64,000 nucleotides of DNA from Streptomyces qinglanensis (GCF_900111245.1 NZ_FOGO01000016.1:62001-126000), one strand, 5' to 3'. Shown: positions 45,392 to 55,072, counted from the stretch's first letter. A program made the numbers and translations. Notes: generated by a model not told the origin, from the letters alone.

Positions 45392-46567
45392 ATGCCCAAG
45401 GACGGTCCGCAGCCGGTGGAACGCGACCTGCCCACGGACGAGTCACGCGACCTGCTGGGGCTCGTCCGCGACCTGGTGCAGCGGGAGATCAAGCCCGTCG
45501 CCGCGGAGCAGGAGGCCGCGGGTGTCTTTCCCCGCGAGACCTTCCGGCTGCTCTCCGAGGCGGGGCTCCTGGGCCTGCCCTACCCCGAGGAGTACGGCGG
45601 CGGGAGCCAGCCGTACCAGGTCTACCTCCAGGTCCTCGAGGAGCTCGCCGCCGCGCGCCTCACCGTGGGGCTGGGCACCAGCGTGCACTCGCTCTCCTGC
45701 CACGGTCTGGCGCACTTCGGGAGCAAGGAGCAGCGCACCGAGTGGCTGCCCGACATGCTCGGCGGCGGCCTGCTGGGCGCCTACTGCCTCTCCGAACCGT
45801 CCTCCGGCTCGGACGCCGCCGCACTCCGCACCCGGGCCGTCCGGGACGGGGACGACTGGGTACTGAACGGCACCAAGGCGTGGATCACCCACGGCGGCGT
45901 CGCCGACTTCTACACCGTGCTCGCCCGGACCGGCGGCGAGGGGGCGGGCGGTATCACCGCCTTCCTCGTCCCCGCCGACGCCCAGGGGCTGAACGCGGCG
46001 GCCCCCGAGCACAAGATGGGGCTGAACGGCTCTCCCACCGCGCAGCTCCACCTCGACGAGGTGCGGGTCCCCGACACCCGCCGGCTCGGAGACGAGGGCC
46101 AGGGCTTCGCGGTCGCCCTCTCCTCCCTGGACTCGGGCCGCCTGGGGATCGCGGCCTGCGCCGTCGGCGTGGCACAGGCGGCGCTGGACGAAGCGCTGGC
46201 CTACACCGCCGGACGCGAGCAGTTCGGCCGCCCCCTCGCGGACTTCCAGGGGCTGCGCTTCATGCTGGCCGACATGGCGACCCGGATCGAGGCCGGGCGC
46301 GCTCTCTACCTGGCGGCCGCCCGGCGGCGGGACGCGGGGCAGCCGTTCTCGCGACAGGCGGCGATGGCCAAGCTGTTCTGCACGGACGCCGCCATGGCCG
46401 TCACCACCGACGCGGTGCAACTCCTCGGCGGGTACGGCTACACCACGGACTTCCCCGCAGAGCGCTACATGCGCGAGGCCAAGGTCCTCCAGATCGTCGA
46501 GGGGACCAACCAGATCCAGCGCATGGTGATCGCCCGGCACGTGGCGGGGCCGGAACGCAAGAGCTGA
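45392..46567 (+). CDS. acyl-CoA dehydrogenase
   Basis: The 391-residue flavoenzyme introduces a double bond into acyl-CoA. The three ACAD domains are clear: the helical N-terminus (RDLLGLVRDLVQREIKPVAAEQE), the middle FAD loop (GAYCLSEPSSGSDAAALRTRA and LNGTKAWITHG) and the C-terminal helices (YTAGREQFGRPLADFQGLRF, LLGGYGYTTDFPAERYMREA). It ends KVLQIVEGTNQIQRMVIAR, with the usual catalytic Glu in VEGTNQ. AAGGAGAG precedes ATG 45392. No other beta-oxidation genes are adjacent, so the chain length or branched substrate is unknown. Confidence 0.95.
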   Translation: MPKDGPQPVERDLPTDESRDLLGLVRDLVQREIKPVAAEQEAAGVFPRETFRLLSEAGLLGLPYPEEYGGGSQPYQVYLQVLEELAAARLTVGLGTSVHSLSCHGLAHFGSKEQRTEWLPDMLGGGLLGAYCLSEPSSGSDAAALRTRAVRDGDDWVLNGTKAWITHGGVADFYTVLARTGGEGAGGITAFLVPADAQGLNAAAPEHKMGLNGSPTAQLHLDEVRVPDTRRLGDEGQGFAVALSSLDSGRLGIAACAVGVAQAALDEALAYTAGREQFGRPLADFQGLRFMLADMATRIEAGRALYLAAARRRDAGQPFSRQAAMAKLFCTDAAMAVTTDAVQLLGGYGYTTDFPAERYMREAKVLQIVEGTNQIQRMVIARHVAGPERKS

Positions 46568-46774
46568 GCGGGCCCCGAGCAGGCCCTGAGCAGGTCCTGG
46601 CCCTGAGCGGGCCCCGAGCGGGCACGAGAGCCGAGCGCCCGGGACCGGGACGTCGGCCCGTGGTTCCACCGGCCCCCGGTTCCGGTTCCGGCTCCGGGGT
46701 GAACGGGCGTGACCCGCGGGCCGGTCACCGACGGCGGCGGTCGCCGAGCCGACCGCCGCACGGTGCGGCGCTCC

Positions 46775-47485
46775 TCACCCGCGGGCGGCGTCCCAGACGT
46801 CCTCGGCGACGTCCTTGCTGAGCGCGACTCGCACCAGCCCGGCGGCCAGCGGAGCCAGCTCGTCCTCCGGCACCATGTCGGCCAGTGCCTCCGCGGACCC
46901 CGGCAGCCCCAGCCGCTCCGCGCCCTGCAGCGCCTTCGGGTCCAGCCAGGGCCGGTACTCGGGCCACACCGCCTGGGCCTCGCGCAGGAAGATCGACGCC
47001 CCCAGCGGGCCGATACCGGGGATCTCGCGCAGCGCGGCCGCGACGTCGCCGCTCCGCCGCATCCTGCGCAGATCGCCGCCCCACCGGTCCAGCAGCAGTT
47101 CCGCTCCCCGGCCGAGCTGGGTGGCGGTGCGCTCGTCGTAGCGCCGGTAGCCGCCCTCGCCGAGTGCGTCGACCCGTTGCTGCCAGGTGGCCTCCGCCAT
47201 CCGCCGCGGGTCCCGCATTCCGGCCCGCGACAGCGCCCGCGCGGCGGCGACCGCGATGTCCGCACGGATGCGGGCGCTCAGCAGCAGGGAGAGCACCAGA
47301 AGGCGGTAGAGCGGCTGTGGAGTGTCACGCAACGTGATTCCGGCGTCTTCCGCGTAAGTGTTCCCGTGCCGCCGCAGCAGCTCCCGTACCACGGCCTGCT
47401 GCTGGTCCCGTTCGGTGCGACGGCGGTCCCGTTCGGTGCGGCGGTCGGTCGCGGCCGTCCTGCTCTTCGTGCGGGTGTTCGCCAT
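46775..47485 (-). CDS. HhH-GPD (endonuclease III-like) protein without Fe-S cluster
   Basis: The 236-residue protein has the HhH-GPD fold of base-excision-repair glycosylases: LLVLSLLLSARIRADIAVAAA, REIPGIGPLGASIFLREAQ (helix-hairpin-helix) and WPEYRPWLDPKAL with the Asp at the catalytic position. The C-terminal four-Cys iron-sulfur motif of Nth is absent. ATG 47485 follows GAGGAGG. The first 35 residues are highly charged, with an RRTERD repeat encoded by a near-perfect DNA repeat. Substrate base unknown. Confidence 0.8.
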   Translation of the reverse strand: MANTRTKSRTAATDRRTERDRRRTERDQQQAVVRELLRRHGNTYAEDAGITLRDTPQPLYRLLVLSLLLSARIRADIAVAAARALSRAGMRDPRRMAEATWQQRVDALGEGGYRRYDERTATQLGRGAELLLDRWGGDLRRMRRSGDVAAALREIPGIGPLGASIFLREAQAVWPEYRPWLDPKALQGAERLGLPGSAEALADMVPEDELAPLAAGLVRVALSKDVAEDVWDAARG

Positions 47486-48188
47486 GATGCCTCCTCGGCC
47501 CCCGAGGTTCCCAGCCGCGCGCGATCCACGCCGGGCCCGCACGTGTGAGCGTAGCGCGCGGGCGGGGCTGTGCGCTGGAGCGATCACGCTGTGTCGTCCT
47601 CCGGCCCGGTGGGTGACCCGCCATGTCCGGGGCCGGGCCCGCCATGTCAGGAGCCGGTCCCGGCGCCGGACGTCCGGCACTCCCCTCGGCGCCGGGCAGC
47701 GGTGGGGAGGGCCGTGGCCCGTGCGGTGCCGGTGCGGCGGTCGTGCGCAGCGCGCCGGACCGGGTCGCGGTGCGCGGCCGCCTCCGTGCGGACGGACCGC
47801 TCGCCTGCGGCGGTCCGGGGCGCTCCGCTACGGGGCAGTGGCCGACGCAGCCGAACAGCCCCGCCGGCACGGCGTGTTGCGTCCGCCGTGCGGCTGTGTC
47901 GCGTTCCCCGGGGGAACGCCGAGCGTGCGGTCTGCGACGCCCGCTCCGGGCGAGAGGGCCGCGGCGGCGTGCCGTGCCGACCTGCGCGCGTGGCAGGCGT
48001 GCGCCGCGCCGCACGGGCGGCGTGGTGTGTTCGCGTCCGGCGGCCGGGTTGGCCGGACGCGCACTCGACAGGCGGGGTGCGGACGGCCGTCGGCGGACCG
48101 GCTGTTCAGCGGGGAGTCGGTGCCCCGGCGGCGGGGTCTGCCGACGGGGACCGGGGTCGCTCGTTCCGTACCTCGGTGTGCCGGTCGG
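47486..48188. other. 700-bp stretch without recognisable gene
   Basis: Only GC-rich open frames with Pro/Arg/Gly/Ala translations are present on both strands; none has a family match or a good ribosome site. A repeat CCCGCCATGTC occurs twice at 47618-47645. The promoter of the HhH-GPD gene should lie near 47490-47560. Confidence 0.5.
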
Positions 48189-48638
48189 TCACTCGGCGCC
48201 GACCGGAACCGGTCGGCGGTCGGGGCGGCCCGCGTGCGAGAACGGCTGGGTGCGCCAGTCCAACCCCTCGGGAAGGGTGAGCAGTTCGCTGACCGCGCAT
48301 CCGCGGGTCTCGCTGTCCCAGGGTGCGGCCTCGCCCACCGGGTGACCGGATCCCTGGCACACCGTCAGGCCGAACGGATCCCAGGGGGAGGCACACAGCC
48401 CGTGCCGCGGCAGCTTCTCCTCCTGCGCGAACACCGCGATCGCCTGGCGGCATTCGGGGCATTTGACGCGGAGACCTTCGTACATCTCGTCCTCGGCGAC
48501 CGGTCCGGACAGGTCGATGGGGGTGTTCGGGCCGTCCGGGGGAGCGGCCGCTTCGTCCGGTCGCGCCTCGTCGCGGTGCGTCTCGCTCCGGAGAGCGCTT
48601 CGCGGGCGAGTGGACTGGGCGGATTTCGTCGTGCGCAT
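48189..48638 (-). CDS. hypothetical protein with Cys-rich core
   Basis: This 149-residue protein starts at ATG 48638 with GGGGGATC upstream. The N-terminal 50 residues are charged and Pro-rich. The core has VKCPECRQAIAVFAQEEKLP, CASPWDPFGLTVCQGSGHPV and GCAVSELLTLPEG. CPEC plus later Cys/His residues may form a zinc site. I know no function. It is divergent from the Lrp/AsnC gene and could be its target. Confidence 0.66.
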   Translation of the reverse strand: MRTTKSAQSTRPRSALRSETHRDEARPDEAAAPPDGPNTPIDLSGPVAEDEMYEGLRVKCPECRQAIAVFAQEEKLPRHGLCASPWDPFGLTVCQGSGHPVGEAAPWDSETRGCAVSELLTLPEGLDWRTQPFSHAGRPDRRPVPVGAE

Positions 48639-48875
48639 GTGATCCCCCTTGATGGAACGGCCGGGCGACTGGGCTCCGGCCACAGCAAGCACTTCCCGTC
48701 GTGCCGCGCGCATAATCACTCTGCACGGGAGCACGCAGATGCATAAGTGTGGCCTTGGTCACATACTTAGCACTTGGGCATTCGCTGCCGCGTCCGGTGG
48801 GCCCGGTGCGCCGTCTGCGTGCGCCGGAGCATTTTCCGCTGCGGCGGGCGCGCGAGGGCAGTACGGTGATCCGCT

Positions 48876-49316
48876 GTGGAGGAACTCGACCGTCAGATCG
48901 TGGAACTGCTCGTCAAGGACGGGCGGATGAGCTATACCGACCTGGGCAAGGCCACCGGCCTGTCCACCTCGGCCGTGCACCAACGGGTGCGCCGTCTCGA
49001 ACAGCGCGGCGTCATCCGCGGCTATGCCGCGCTGGTGGACTCCGAGGCGGTCGGCCTGCCGATGACGGCGTTCATCTCGGTCAAACCGTTCGACCCCAGC
49101 GCCCCGGACGACATCGCGGACCGGCTCGCGGACGTGCCCGAGATCGAGGCGTGTCACAGCGTGGCGGGGGACGAGAACTACATCCTCAAGGTGCGCGTGG
49201 CCACGCCGATCGAGCTGGAGCACCTGCTGGCCAGGATCCGGAGCCTGGCGGGGGTCTCCACCCGCACCACGGTCGTGCTGTCCACCCCCTACGAGGCGCG
49301 TCCGCCCCGCATCTGA
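48876..49316 (+). CDS. Lrp/AsnC-family regulator
   Basis: The 146-residue regulator has an N-terminal winged HTH (LDRQIVELLVKDGRMSYTDL, then STSAVHQRVRRLEQRG) and a C-terminal RAM/AsnC ligand domain (MTAFISVKPFDPSAPDDIAD, IEACHSVAGDENYILKVRV, STRTTVVLSTPYE). GTG 48876 is the start. Such proteins sense amino acids. The less GC-rich gap 48690-48780 between it and the divergent hypothetical gene is a likely control region. Confidence 0.93.
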   Translation: MEELDRQIVELLVKDGRMSYTDLGKATGLSTSAVHQRVRRLEQRGVIRGYAALVDSEAVGLPMTAFISVKPFDPSAPDDIADRLADVPEIEACHSVAGDENYILKVRVATPIELEHLLARIRSLAGVSTRTTVVLSTPYEARPPRI

Positions 49317-49478
49317 CCGTCCCCGGGCCCGGAATCCGCCGGGGACGGGGCTGGGCCGGACCCGGGGCCGGGGCGGCTGGGCCCGGGACCCTGCCCGGAG
49401 GGAGCCTCCTCCCGGATCCCGGGGGCCGTCCCGGCCCCCGCGCGCCGGGGAGCCGCCGGGAGGCGGGAGACTGTCCCC

Positions 49479-51119
49479 ATGACCGAGCGCACGACCCCCT
49501 CCCGGCCCCGTACCGTCCTGCTGCGCGAGGGCGAGGTGCACAGCCCCGCCGACCCGTTCGCGACCGCGATGGTCGTCGAGGGCGACCGCATCGCCTGGGT
49601 CGGCTCGGAAGGGGCCGCCGACTCGTTCGCCGAGGGCGTCGACGAGGTGGTGCACCTCGACGGCGCACTGGTCACCCCGGCCTTCACCGACGCGCACGTG
49701 CACACCACGGCGACCGGTCTCGCGCTGACCGGGCTCGACCTGTCGGGAGCGCCCACGCTGGCCGACGCGCTGGCCCGGGTGCGCGCGTACGCGCGGGCGC
49801 GGCCGGACGACCGGGTGCTGCTGGGCACCGGCTGGGACGCGCACGCCTGGCCCGAGCAGCGCCATCCCGGCCGTGCCGAACTCGACGAGGCGAGCGGCGG
49901 GCGGCCCCTGTACCTGACCCGGGTCGACGTGCACTCCGCGCTCGTCAGCACGGCCATGCTGGACCTGGTCCCCGGCATCACCACCCGCGAGGGCTACCGG
50001 CCCGACGCGCCGCTGACCGGCGCGGCGCACCACGCCGTGCGGGAGGCCGCGCACGGCACGCTCACCGCCCGGCAGCGCTCCGAGGCCCAGCGTGCGGCCC
50101 GCGCCCGCGCCGTATCCCTCGGCATCGGCTCGCTGCACGAGTGCGCGGGCCCGGACATCTCCGGCGAGGAGGATCTGCGCGGGCTGCTCGCACTGGCCGC
50201 CGAGGAACCCGGTCCCCGCGTGCACGGGTACTGGGCCGAACTCGTCACTTCGGCAAAGGAGGCGGCCCGCGTCCGGGAACTCGGCGCGGTCGGGGCCGCG
50301 GGCGACCTGTTCGCCGACGGGTCTCTGGGCTCGCACACGGCGCGGCTGTGCGCCCCCTATGCGGACGCGCCGGACACCCGCGGCAGCGCTCTGCTGGACG
50401 CAGACGCGGTGGCGGTCCACGTCGCCGCCTGCACCGAGGCGGGGGTCCAGGCCGGTTTCCACGCCATCGGGGACGCCGCCGTCCAGACCGTCACCGACGG
50501 GGTGCGGCGTGCCGCCGAGAAGGTGGGCACCGCCCGGGTCCGCGCGGCCCGGCACCGTGTCGAGCACGCCGAGATGCTCACCGCCCGCACCGTCGCGGAC
50601 TTCGCGGACCTCGCGCTCACCGCCTCGGTGCAGCCCGGGTTCGACGCGGCCTGGGGCGGCGCGGACGGTATGTACGCGCGCCGCCTGGGGGCCGAGCGCG
50701 CCGCCACGCTCAACCCCTACGCAGCGCTGCTGCGGGCCGGTGTCCCGCTCGCACTCGGCTCCGACAGCCCGGTCACCCCGCTCGGGCCCTGGGAGGCCGT
50801 CCGTGCCGCGGCCTTCCACCGCACCCACGACCACCGGATCTCGGTGCGCGGCGCCTTCACCGCGCACACCCGCGGCGGCTGGCGTGCGCTCGGCCTGGAC
50901 GACGCCGGCGTGCTGGTCCCCGGCGCGCCCGCGGACTACGCGCTCTGGCGCACCGGTCCGCTGGTGGTGCAGGCGCCCGACACCCGTGTCGCGAACTGGT
51001 CCACCGACCCGCGCTCCGGCACGCCGGGGCTGCCCGACCTGACGCCGGGCGGTCAAGTCCCCGTCTGCCTGCGGACGGTGGTGGGTGGACGCGAGGTCTA
51101 CGCACGGCCGGACGAGTGA
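49479..51119 (+). CDS. amidohydrolase, YtcJ/Amidohydro_3 type
   Basis: The 546-residue metal-dependent hydrolase has LDGALVTPAFTDAHVHTTATG (metal HxH), GTGWDAHAWPEQRHP, LGIGSLHECAGPD, GFHAIGDAAVQTVTDGV (His ligand), AARHRVEHAEML and ALGSDSPVTPLGPW (final Asp). The N- and C-terminal strands form the beta-sandwich. No signal peptide, so it is cytoplasmic. GGAGGCGGGAGA precedes ATG 49479. Members cleave amides or related bonds; the substrate is not predictable. A mirrored ACCTGGG/CCCAGGT at 51191-51219 may end the transcript. Confidence 0.92.
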   Translation: MTERTTPSRPRTVLLREGEVHSPADPFATAMVVEGDRIAWVGSEGAADSFAEGVDEVVHLDGALVTPAFTDAHVHTTATGLALTGLDLSGAPTLADALARVRAYARARPDDRVLLGTGWDAHAWPEQRHPGRAELDEASGGRPLYLTRVDVHSALVSTAMLDLVPGITTREGYRPDAPLTGAAHHAVREAAHGTLTARQRSEAQRAARARAVSLGIGSLHECAGPDISGEEDLRGLLALAAEEPGPRVHGYWAELVTSAKEAARVRELGAVGAAGDLFADGSLGSHTARLCAPYADAPDTRGSALLDADAVAVHVAACTEAGVQAGFHAIGDAAVQTVTDGVRRAAEKVGTARVRAARHRVEHAEMLTARTVADFADLALTASVQPGFDAAWGGADGMYARRLGAERAATLNPYAALLRAGVPLALGSDSPVTPLGPWEAVRAAAFHRTHDHRISVRGAFTAHTRGGWRALGLDDAGVLVPGAPADYALWRTGPLVVQAPDTRVANWSTDPRSGTPGLPDLTPGGQVPVCLRTVVGGREVYARPDE

Positions 51120-51720
51120 CATAGCGGACGGCGATACGGCCGAACGAGACCCCCTCCGCTCGGCACCGGGACGCCGTCGGGTCCGCACTGACCTGGGATT
51201 TCACCGAAACACCCCAGGTAACTCGGCTGTTGACAATGTTTGCCCGGAGCCCGGTAGGTTCGGCGGCGTCCACCACAGGACGTCCGACCGGGGAGCTTCC
51301 GCGCTGTCGTCGAACGCCGCTGGGCCACGGGGTGGTGTACCGCACCGGCGCACCACCACTGCGAGCCAGGTCCAGCGCCCGCGGCACGGGGACAGATGGT
51401 TTCCGCCGGTCGGCGGGTGTGACCCGGGACGGGGCCCGGACGCTCAGTAGACAACGGCTTTCGGACGATCCGCAGCCAGCGGGTCCCAGGTCGGCCCGAA
51501 GGGCACCGGGCCCCGATCCGCAGACAGCGACCCGAACCGGGTCGCGCGCCCACTGGTGACGTTCCGCGACACGTCGGCTACTGTCCCGTGCTCTTCTCCG
51601 GTGCCCACAGCGGCGTTCCCCTGGATTTCCGCTGCTTTACGGTCCCGCGCCCCGCGCAGCCCCCCGCGCGTTGTACCGTCACCACACACCACCGCACGAC
51701 CTGCTAGGAAGGCCGCGACC
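51120..51720. other. 600-bp intergenic region upstream of lnt
   Basis: No coding frame is credible. It contains a possible HrdB-type promoter (TTGACA at 51230, TAGGTT at 51255, 19-bp spacer) and a second TACTGT -10-like element at about 51579, closer to lnt. The 450 nt between the first promoter and lnt could be a long leader or a small RNA. Confidence 0.45.
51230..51260 (+). promoter_or_regulatory. candidate HrdB-type promoter
   Basis: A perfect -35 TTGACA (51230-51235) is followed 19 bp later by TAGGTT (51255-51260), a fair Streptomyces -10. It points rightward but lies 460 bp before the lnt start. Confidence 0.4.
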
Positions 51721-53550
51721 TTGGCATCGGGCCCCGACACCACCTCCGCCTCCGCCCCGGACGGCTCCCGGGAGCGGAAGGCGGCACCCGCCGCGCAGCG
51801 CACCGCCCCGGAGGGGCCGGCGCGCGCGAGCAGCGCCGACACGGGCAGTGACGTTCCGCCCGACGACGGCGCAGCCCCGGAGACCCGGGGCGCCCGCCCG
51901 GGGCGGATGCGCCGGCTGGCGGCGCTCGCGCGACGCGAGGCCGGTCGGTCCGCGCTGGCCGCACTCGGCGGGGTCGCCCTGGCGTTCGCCTTCCCGCCCT
52001 ACGGGATCTGGCCGCTCTCGCTGCCGGCCGTCGCCGCGCTCAGCCTGCTCACCCGCGGCCGGACCGGCCGCCAGGGCGCCTGGCTCGGATTCGCGTTCGG
52101 CTGGCCCTTCTTCATCGTGCTGCTCAAGTGGCTGCACGTCGTCGGCTGGGACGCGGTCATCGGACTCGCCTTTCTGCAGAGCCTGTTCGTCCTCGGGCTC
52201 GGAGCCGGGCTGGCGGTCACCGCGCGGCTGCCCCTCTGGCCGCTGTGGGGCGCCAGCCTGTGGCTGACCGAGGAATTCCTGCGCGACCGGCTCCCGTTCG
52301 GCGGCTTCTCCTGGGGGCGGCTGGCCTTCGCCAACACCGACTCCCCGTACACCCCGCTGGCCGCGCTCGGCGGAGCCCCGCTGGTGTCCTTCGCGGTGGC
52401 CCTGACCGGCACCCTGCTGGCCGCCGTCCTGCTACGGGGCCTGCGACTGCGCTCCGCCGCGGCCCGCACCGGCCGCGCCTACGCCACCGGGTTCGGCGCG
52501 CTCGCGCTCGCGGGTGCCGCCACCACGGCCGGTCTCGCGGTACCGGTGCCGACGAAGGCGGCCGACACGGTGCGCGTCGCCGTCGTGCAGGGGAACGTCC
52601 AGCAGCCCGGCATGCACTTCCTGGGCCGCCCGATGCAGATCCTCAACAACCACGCCGAGGCCACCCTCGACCTGGCGAAGCGGATCGAGCAGGGCAAGGA
52701 GCCCCGGCCCGACCTGGTGATCTGGCCGGAGAACTCCTCCGACCTGGACCCCTACACGTACCCGGAGGCGGGTGACCGCATCGACCGGGCCGTCAAGGCG
52801 GTCGGCGTCCCCGTCCTGGTCGGTGCCCTGGTCGACCACCCGACCAAGGAGGGCTACGTCGAGAACCAGGGCATCGTCTGGGACCCGCAGAAGGGGCCCG
52901 GCGCGTCCTACACCAAGCAGCACCCGGTCCCCTTCGGTGAATACGTCCCCTTCCGCGACCAGCTCAGCAAGGTGATCACCCGCCTCCAGCAGGTGCCCCG
53001 CGACTTCTATCCGGGCGACCACACCGGCGTGCTGCAGACCGGCCCGGCGCGCCTCGGCGACGTGATCTGCTTCGAGGTCGCTTACGACGAGATCCCCCGG
53101 GACACCGTCAAGGACGGGGCGCGCGCGCTCGTCGTCCAGACCAACAACGCCACCTACGGCCGCACCGGGCAGCCCGAACAGCAACTGGCGATGTCCAGGC
53201 TGCGCGCCGTCGAGCACGGCCGCGCCGTGGTGACCGCGGCGACCAGCGGCATCAGCGCCATCGTCGCGCCCGACGGCACCGTCCAGCAGCGTACGGACGA
53301 GTTCACCCAGGACGTGCTCACCGGGGAGCTCCCGCTGCGCGACGAGATCACCCTCGCCGACCGCGTCGGTGCCGCTCCCGAATGGGTGATCGCTATCGTG
53401 GGCGTGCTCGCCTGCGCCGGAGCCTGGCTCCTGGGCCGCAGACGGCGCGGCACCGGTGCTCAGGACCGTACCGCGCCCGACACGGCCGGTGACGGGGACG
53501 GCACCGACAAGCAGGACCGACAGGCTCAAGCGGAGGGGCAGCACCAGTGA
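51721..53550 (+). CDS. lnt: apolipoprotein N-acyltransferase
   Basis: Lnt adds the third acyl chain to the N-terminal Cys of lipoproteins. The 609-residue protein has a polar N-terminus (1-75), six or more transmembrane helices (SALAALGGVALAFAFPPYG, FFIVLLKWLHVVGWDAVIG) and an outward nitrilase domain. The triad is Glu337 (VIWPENSSD), Lys399 (YTKQHPVPFGEYVPF) and Cys450 (DVICFEVAY). TTG 51721 is chosen because AGGAAGG lies 8 bp upstream; earlier in-frame starts lack homology. Its stop overlaps ppm1 by 4 bp. In actinobacteria Lnt and Ppm1 act together and are fused in Mycobacterium tuberculosis. Confidence 0.94.
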   Translation: MASGPDTTSASAPDGSRERKAAPAAQRTAPEGPARASSADTGSDVPPDDGAAPETRGARPGRMRRLAALARREAGRSALAALGGVALAFAFPPYGIWPLSLPAVAALSLLTRGRTGRQGAWLGFAFGWPFFIVLLKWLHVVGWDAVIGLAFLQSLFVLGLGAGLAVTARLPLWPLWGASLWLTEEFLRDRLPFGGFSWGRLAFANTDSPYTPLAALGGAPLVSFAVALTGTLLAAVLLRGLRLRSAAARTGRAYATGFGALALAGAATTAGLAVPVPTKAADTVRVAVVQGNVQQPGMHFLGRPMQILNNHAEATLDLAKRIEQGKEPRPDLVIWPENSSDLDPYTYPEAGDRIDRAVKAVGVPVLVGALVDHPTKEGYVENQGIVWDPQKGPGASYTKQHPVPFGEYVPFRDQLSKVITRLQQVPRDFYPGDHTGVLQTGPARLGDVICFEVAYDEIPRDTVKDGARALVVQTNNATYGRTGQPEQQLAMSRLRAVEHGRAVVTAATSGISAIVAPDGTVQQRTDEFTQDVLTGELPLRDEITLADRVGAAPEWVIAIVGVLACAGAWLLGRRRRGTGAQDRTAPDTAGDGDGTDKQDRQAQAEGQHQ

Positions 53551-54350
53551 CGGACGGCGGACAACGGCGGTACGGCCCGCTGGGAACGGCCCTGGTCATC
53601 ATCCCGACCTACGACGAGGCCGACAACATCCGGCCCGTCGTCTCCCGGGTGCGCGAGGCGGTGCCCGAGGCGCACGTCCTCGTCGCGGACGACAACAGCC
53701 CCGACGGCACCGGGAAGATCGCCGACGAGCTGGCGGCCGAGGACGGCCACGTCCACGTCCTGCACCGCAAGGGCAAGGAAGGGCTCGGCGCGGCCTATCT
53801 TGCGGGCTTCCGCTGGGGCATCGACAACGGCTACGGCGTCCTGATCGAGATGGACGCGGACGGCTCCCACCCGCCCGAGGAGCTGCCCCGGCTGCTGACC
53901 GCGCTGGGCGGCGCCGACCTGGTGATCGGCTCGCGCTGGGTGCCGGGCGGCCGGATCGTCAACTGGCCCAAGTCCCGGGAGTTCCTCTCCCGCGGCGCCA
54001 GCACCTACTCGCGGCTGCTCCTGGACGTCGACGTACGGGACGTGACGGCGGGCTTCCGGGCCTTCCGCAAGGAGACCCTGGAGGGCATCGGCCTGGACTC
54101 CATCGCCTCCCAGGGCTACTGCTTCCAGGTGGACCTCACCCGCCGCACGGTGCACGCCGGATACCACGTGGTGGAGGTCCCGATCACCTTCGTCGAGCGC
54201 GAGCGCGGCGACTCCAAGATGAGCCGGGACATCATGGCCGAGGCGCTCTGGCGGATCGCCGCCTGGGGGGTCGAGGGCCGGGTCAAGAAGGTCCTCGGCC
54301 GAGCGGAGCAGCGCAGGGGCGGCGACGGGGACGGCCGCCCGCCGAGCTGA
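53547..54350 (+). CDS. ppm1: polyprenol monophosphomannose synthase
   Basis: Ppm1 moves mannose from GDP-mannose to polyprenyl phosphate, the donor for extracytoplasmic protein O-mannosylation. The 267-residue GT2 enzyme has TALVIIPTYDEADNIRPVV, HVLVADDNSPDGTGKIADEL, IEMDADGSHPPEELP (DXD) and FRAFRKETLEGIGLDSIASQ, and ends KMSRDIMAEALWRIAAWG. It lacks C-terminal membrane anchors, like other actinobacterial Ppm1 catalytic domains, and may dock to Lnt. GTG 53547 overlaps the lnt stop, so the two are translationally coupled. Confidence 0.94.
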   Translation: MTDGGQRRYGPLGTALVIIPTYDEADNIRPVVSRVREAVPEAHVLVADDNSPDGTGKIADELAAEDGHVHVLHRKGKEGLGAAYLAGFRWGIDNGYGVLIEMDADGSHPPEELPRLLTALGGADLVIGSRWVPGGRIVNWPKSREFLSRGASTYSRLLLDVDVRDVTAGFRAFRKETLEGIGLDSIASQGYCFQVDLTRRTVHAGYHVVEVPITFVERERGDSKMSRDIMAEALWRIAAWGVEGRVKKVLGRAEQRRGGDGDGRPPS

Positions 54351-54385
54351 TCCCGGGCCTACGCGGCAGCAGGCACACTGGAAGC

Positions 54386-55072
54386 ATGACGACGCGCGCA
54401 CCCTTTTCCCACGGACTTCCGCACGGACCCGGGAGACAGGAGCCCGGCGGCGCAGCCGGCGGCCCGGGTGGCGGGACGCGTTCCGAAGGGGGCCCGCAGC
54501 CCCGGCGGAACCGGCCGAGGGGCCGCACCCTGCTGCCGCTGGCGGTCGCGCTGTGGGCGGTTCTGGAGATCTGGCTGCTGACCCTGCTGGGTCAGGCCGC
54601 AGGCGGGTTCACGGTCTTCCTGGTGCTGGCCGGCGGCTTCGTGCTCGGCGCCGCGGTGATCAAGCGAGCCGGGCGCCGCGCCTGGCGCAACCTCGCCGAG
54701 ACCGTCCAGCGTGCCCAGGACCAGGCACGTACCGGAGCCGAGCCCTCCGGTGAGGCCGCTGCGGAGGGCCGGGGCGGCAACGGGACGGCCATGCTGGGCG
54801 GGCTGCTGCTGATGATCCCCGGGCTGCTCTCGGACGCGGTCGGGCTGCTGCTGGTCCTCCCGCCGACGGGCAAGCTGCTGCGCGGCGCGGTGCAGCGCTC
54901 CCTGGACCGCCGCAGCGGCTTTGCGCCCGGCACCCTGGGCGACGCCTACCAGCAGGCGCGCACGGCCGAGCAGCAGGTGCGGATGCACCGCCCGGACGGC
55001 AAGGTCGTCCAGGGCGAGGTCGTCCGCGACGACGAGCCACAGGAGCGCGAAGGCGGGCAGAGCGGAAGCTGA
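54386..55072 (+). CDS. fxsA: FxsA-family membrane protein
   Basis: The 228-residue protein has a Gly/Pro/Arg-rich cytoplasmic N-terminus (1-45). The FxsA domain has two helices (LPLAVALWAVLEIWLLTLLG and FTVFLVLAGGFVLGAAVIK), then MLGGLLLMIPGLLSDAVGLL (typical) and LLVLPPTGKLLRGAV. The C-terminal tail is charged (EQQVRMHRPDGKVVQGEVV). FxsA was named for relief of phage T7 exclusion; its role in streptomycetes is unknown. It starts 36 bp after ppm1 and is probably in the same operon, ended by a strong hairpin. Confidence 0.88.
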   Translation: MTTRAPFSHGLPHGPGRQEPGGAAGGPGGGTRSEGGPQPRRNRPRGRTLLPLAVALWAVLEIWLLTLLGQAAGGFTVFLVLAGGFVLGAAVIKRAGRRAWRNLAETVQRAQDQARTGAEPSGEAAAEGRGGNGTAMLGGLLLMIPGLLSDAVGLLLVLPPTGKLLRGAVQRSLDRRSGFAPGTLGDAYQQARTAEQQVRMHRPDGKVVQGEVVRDDEPQEREGGQSGS

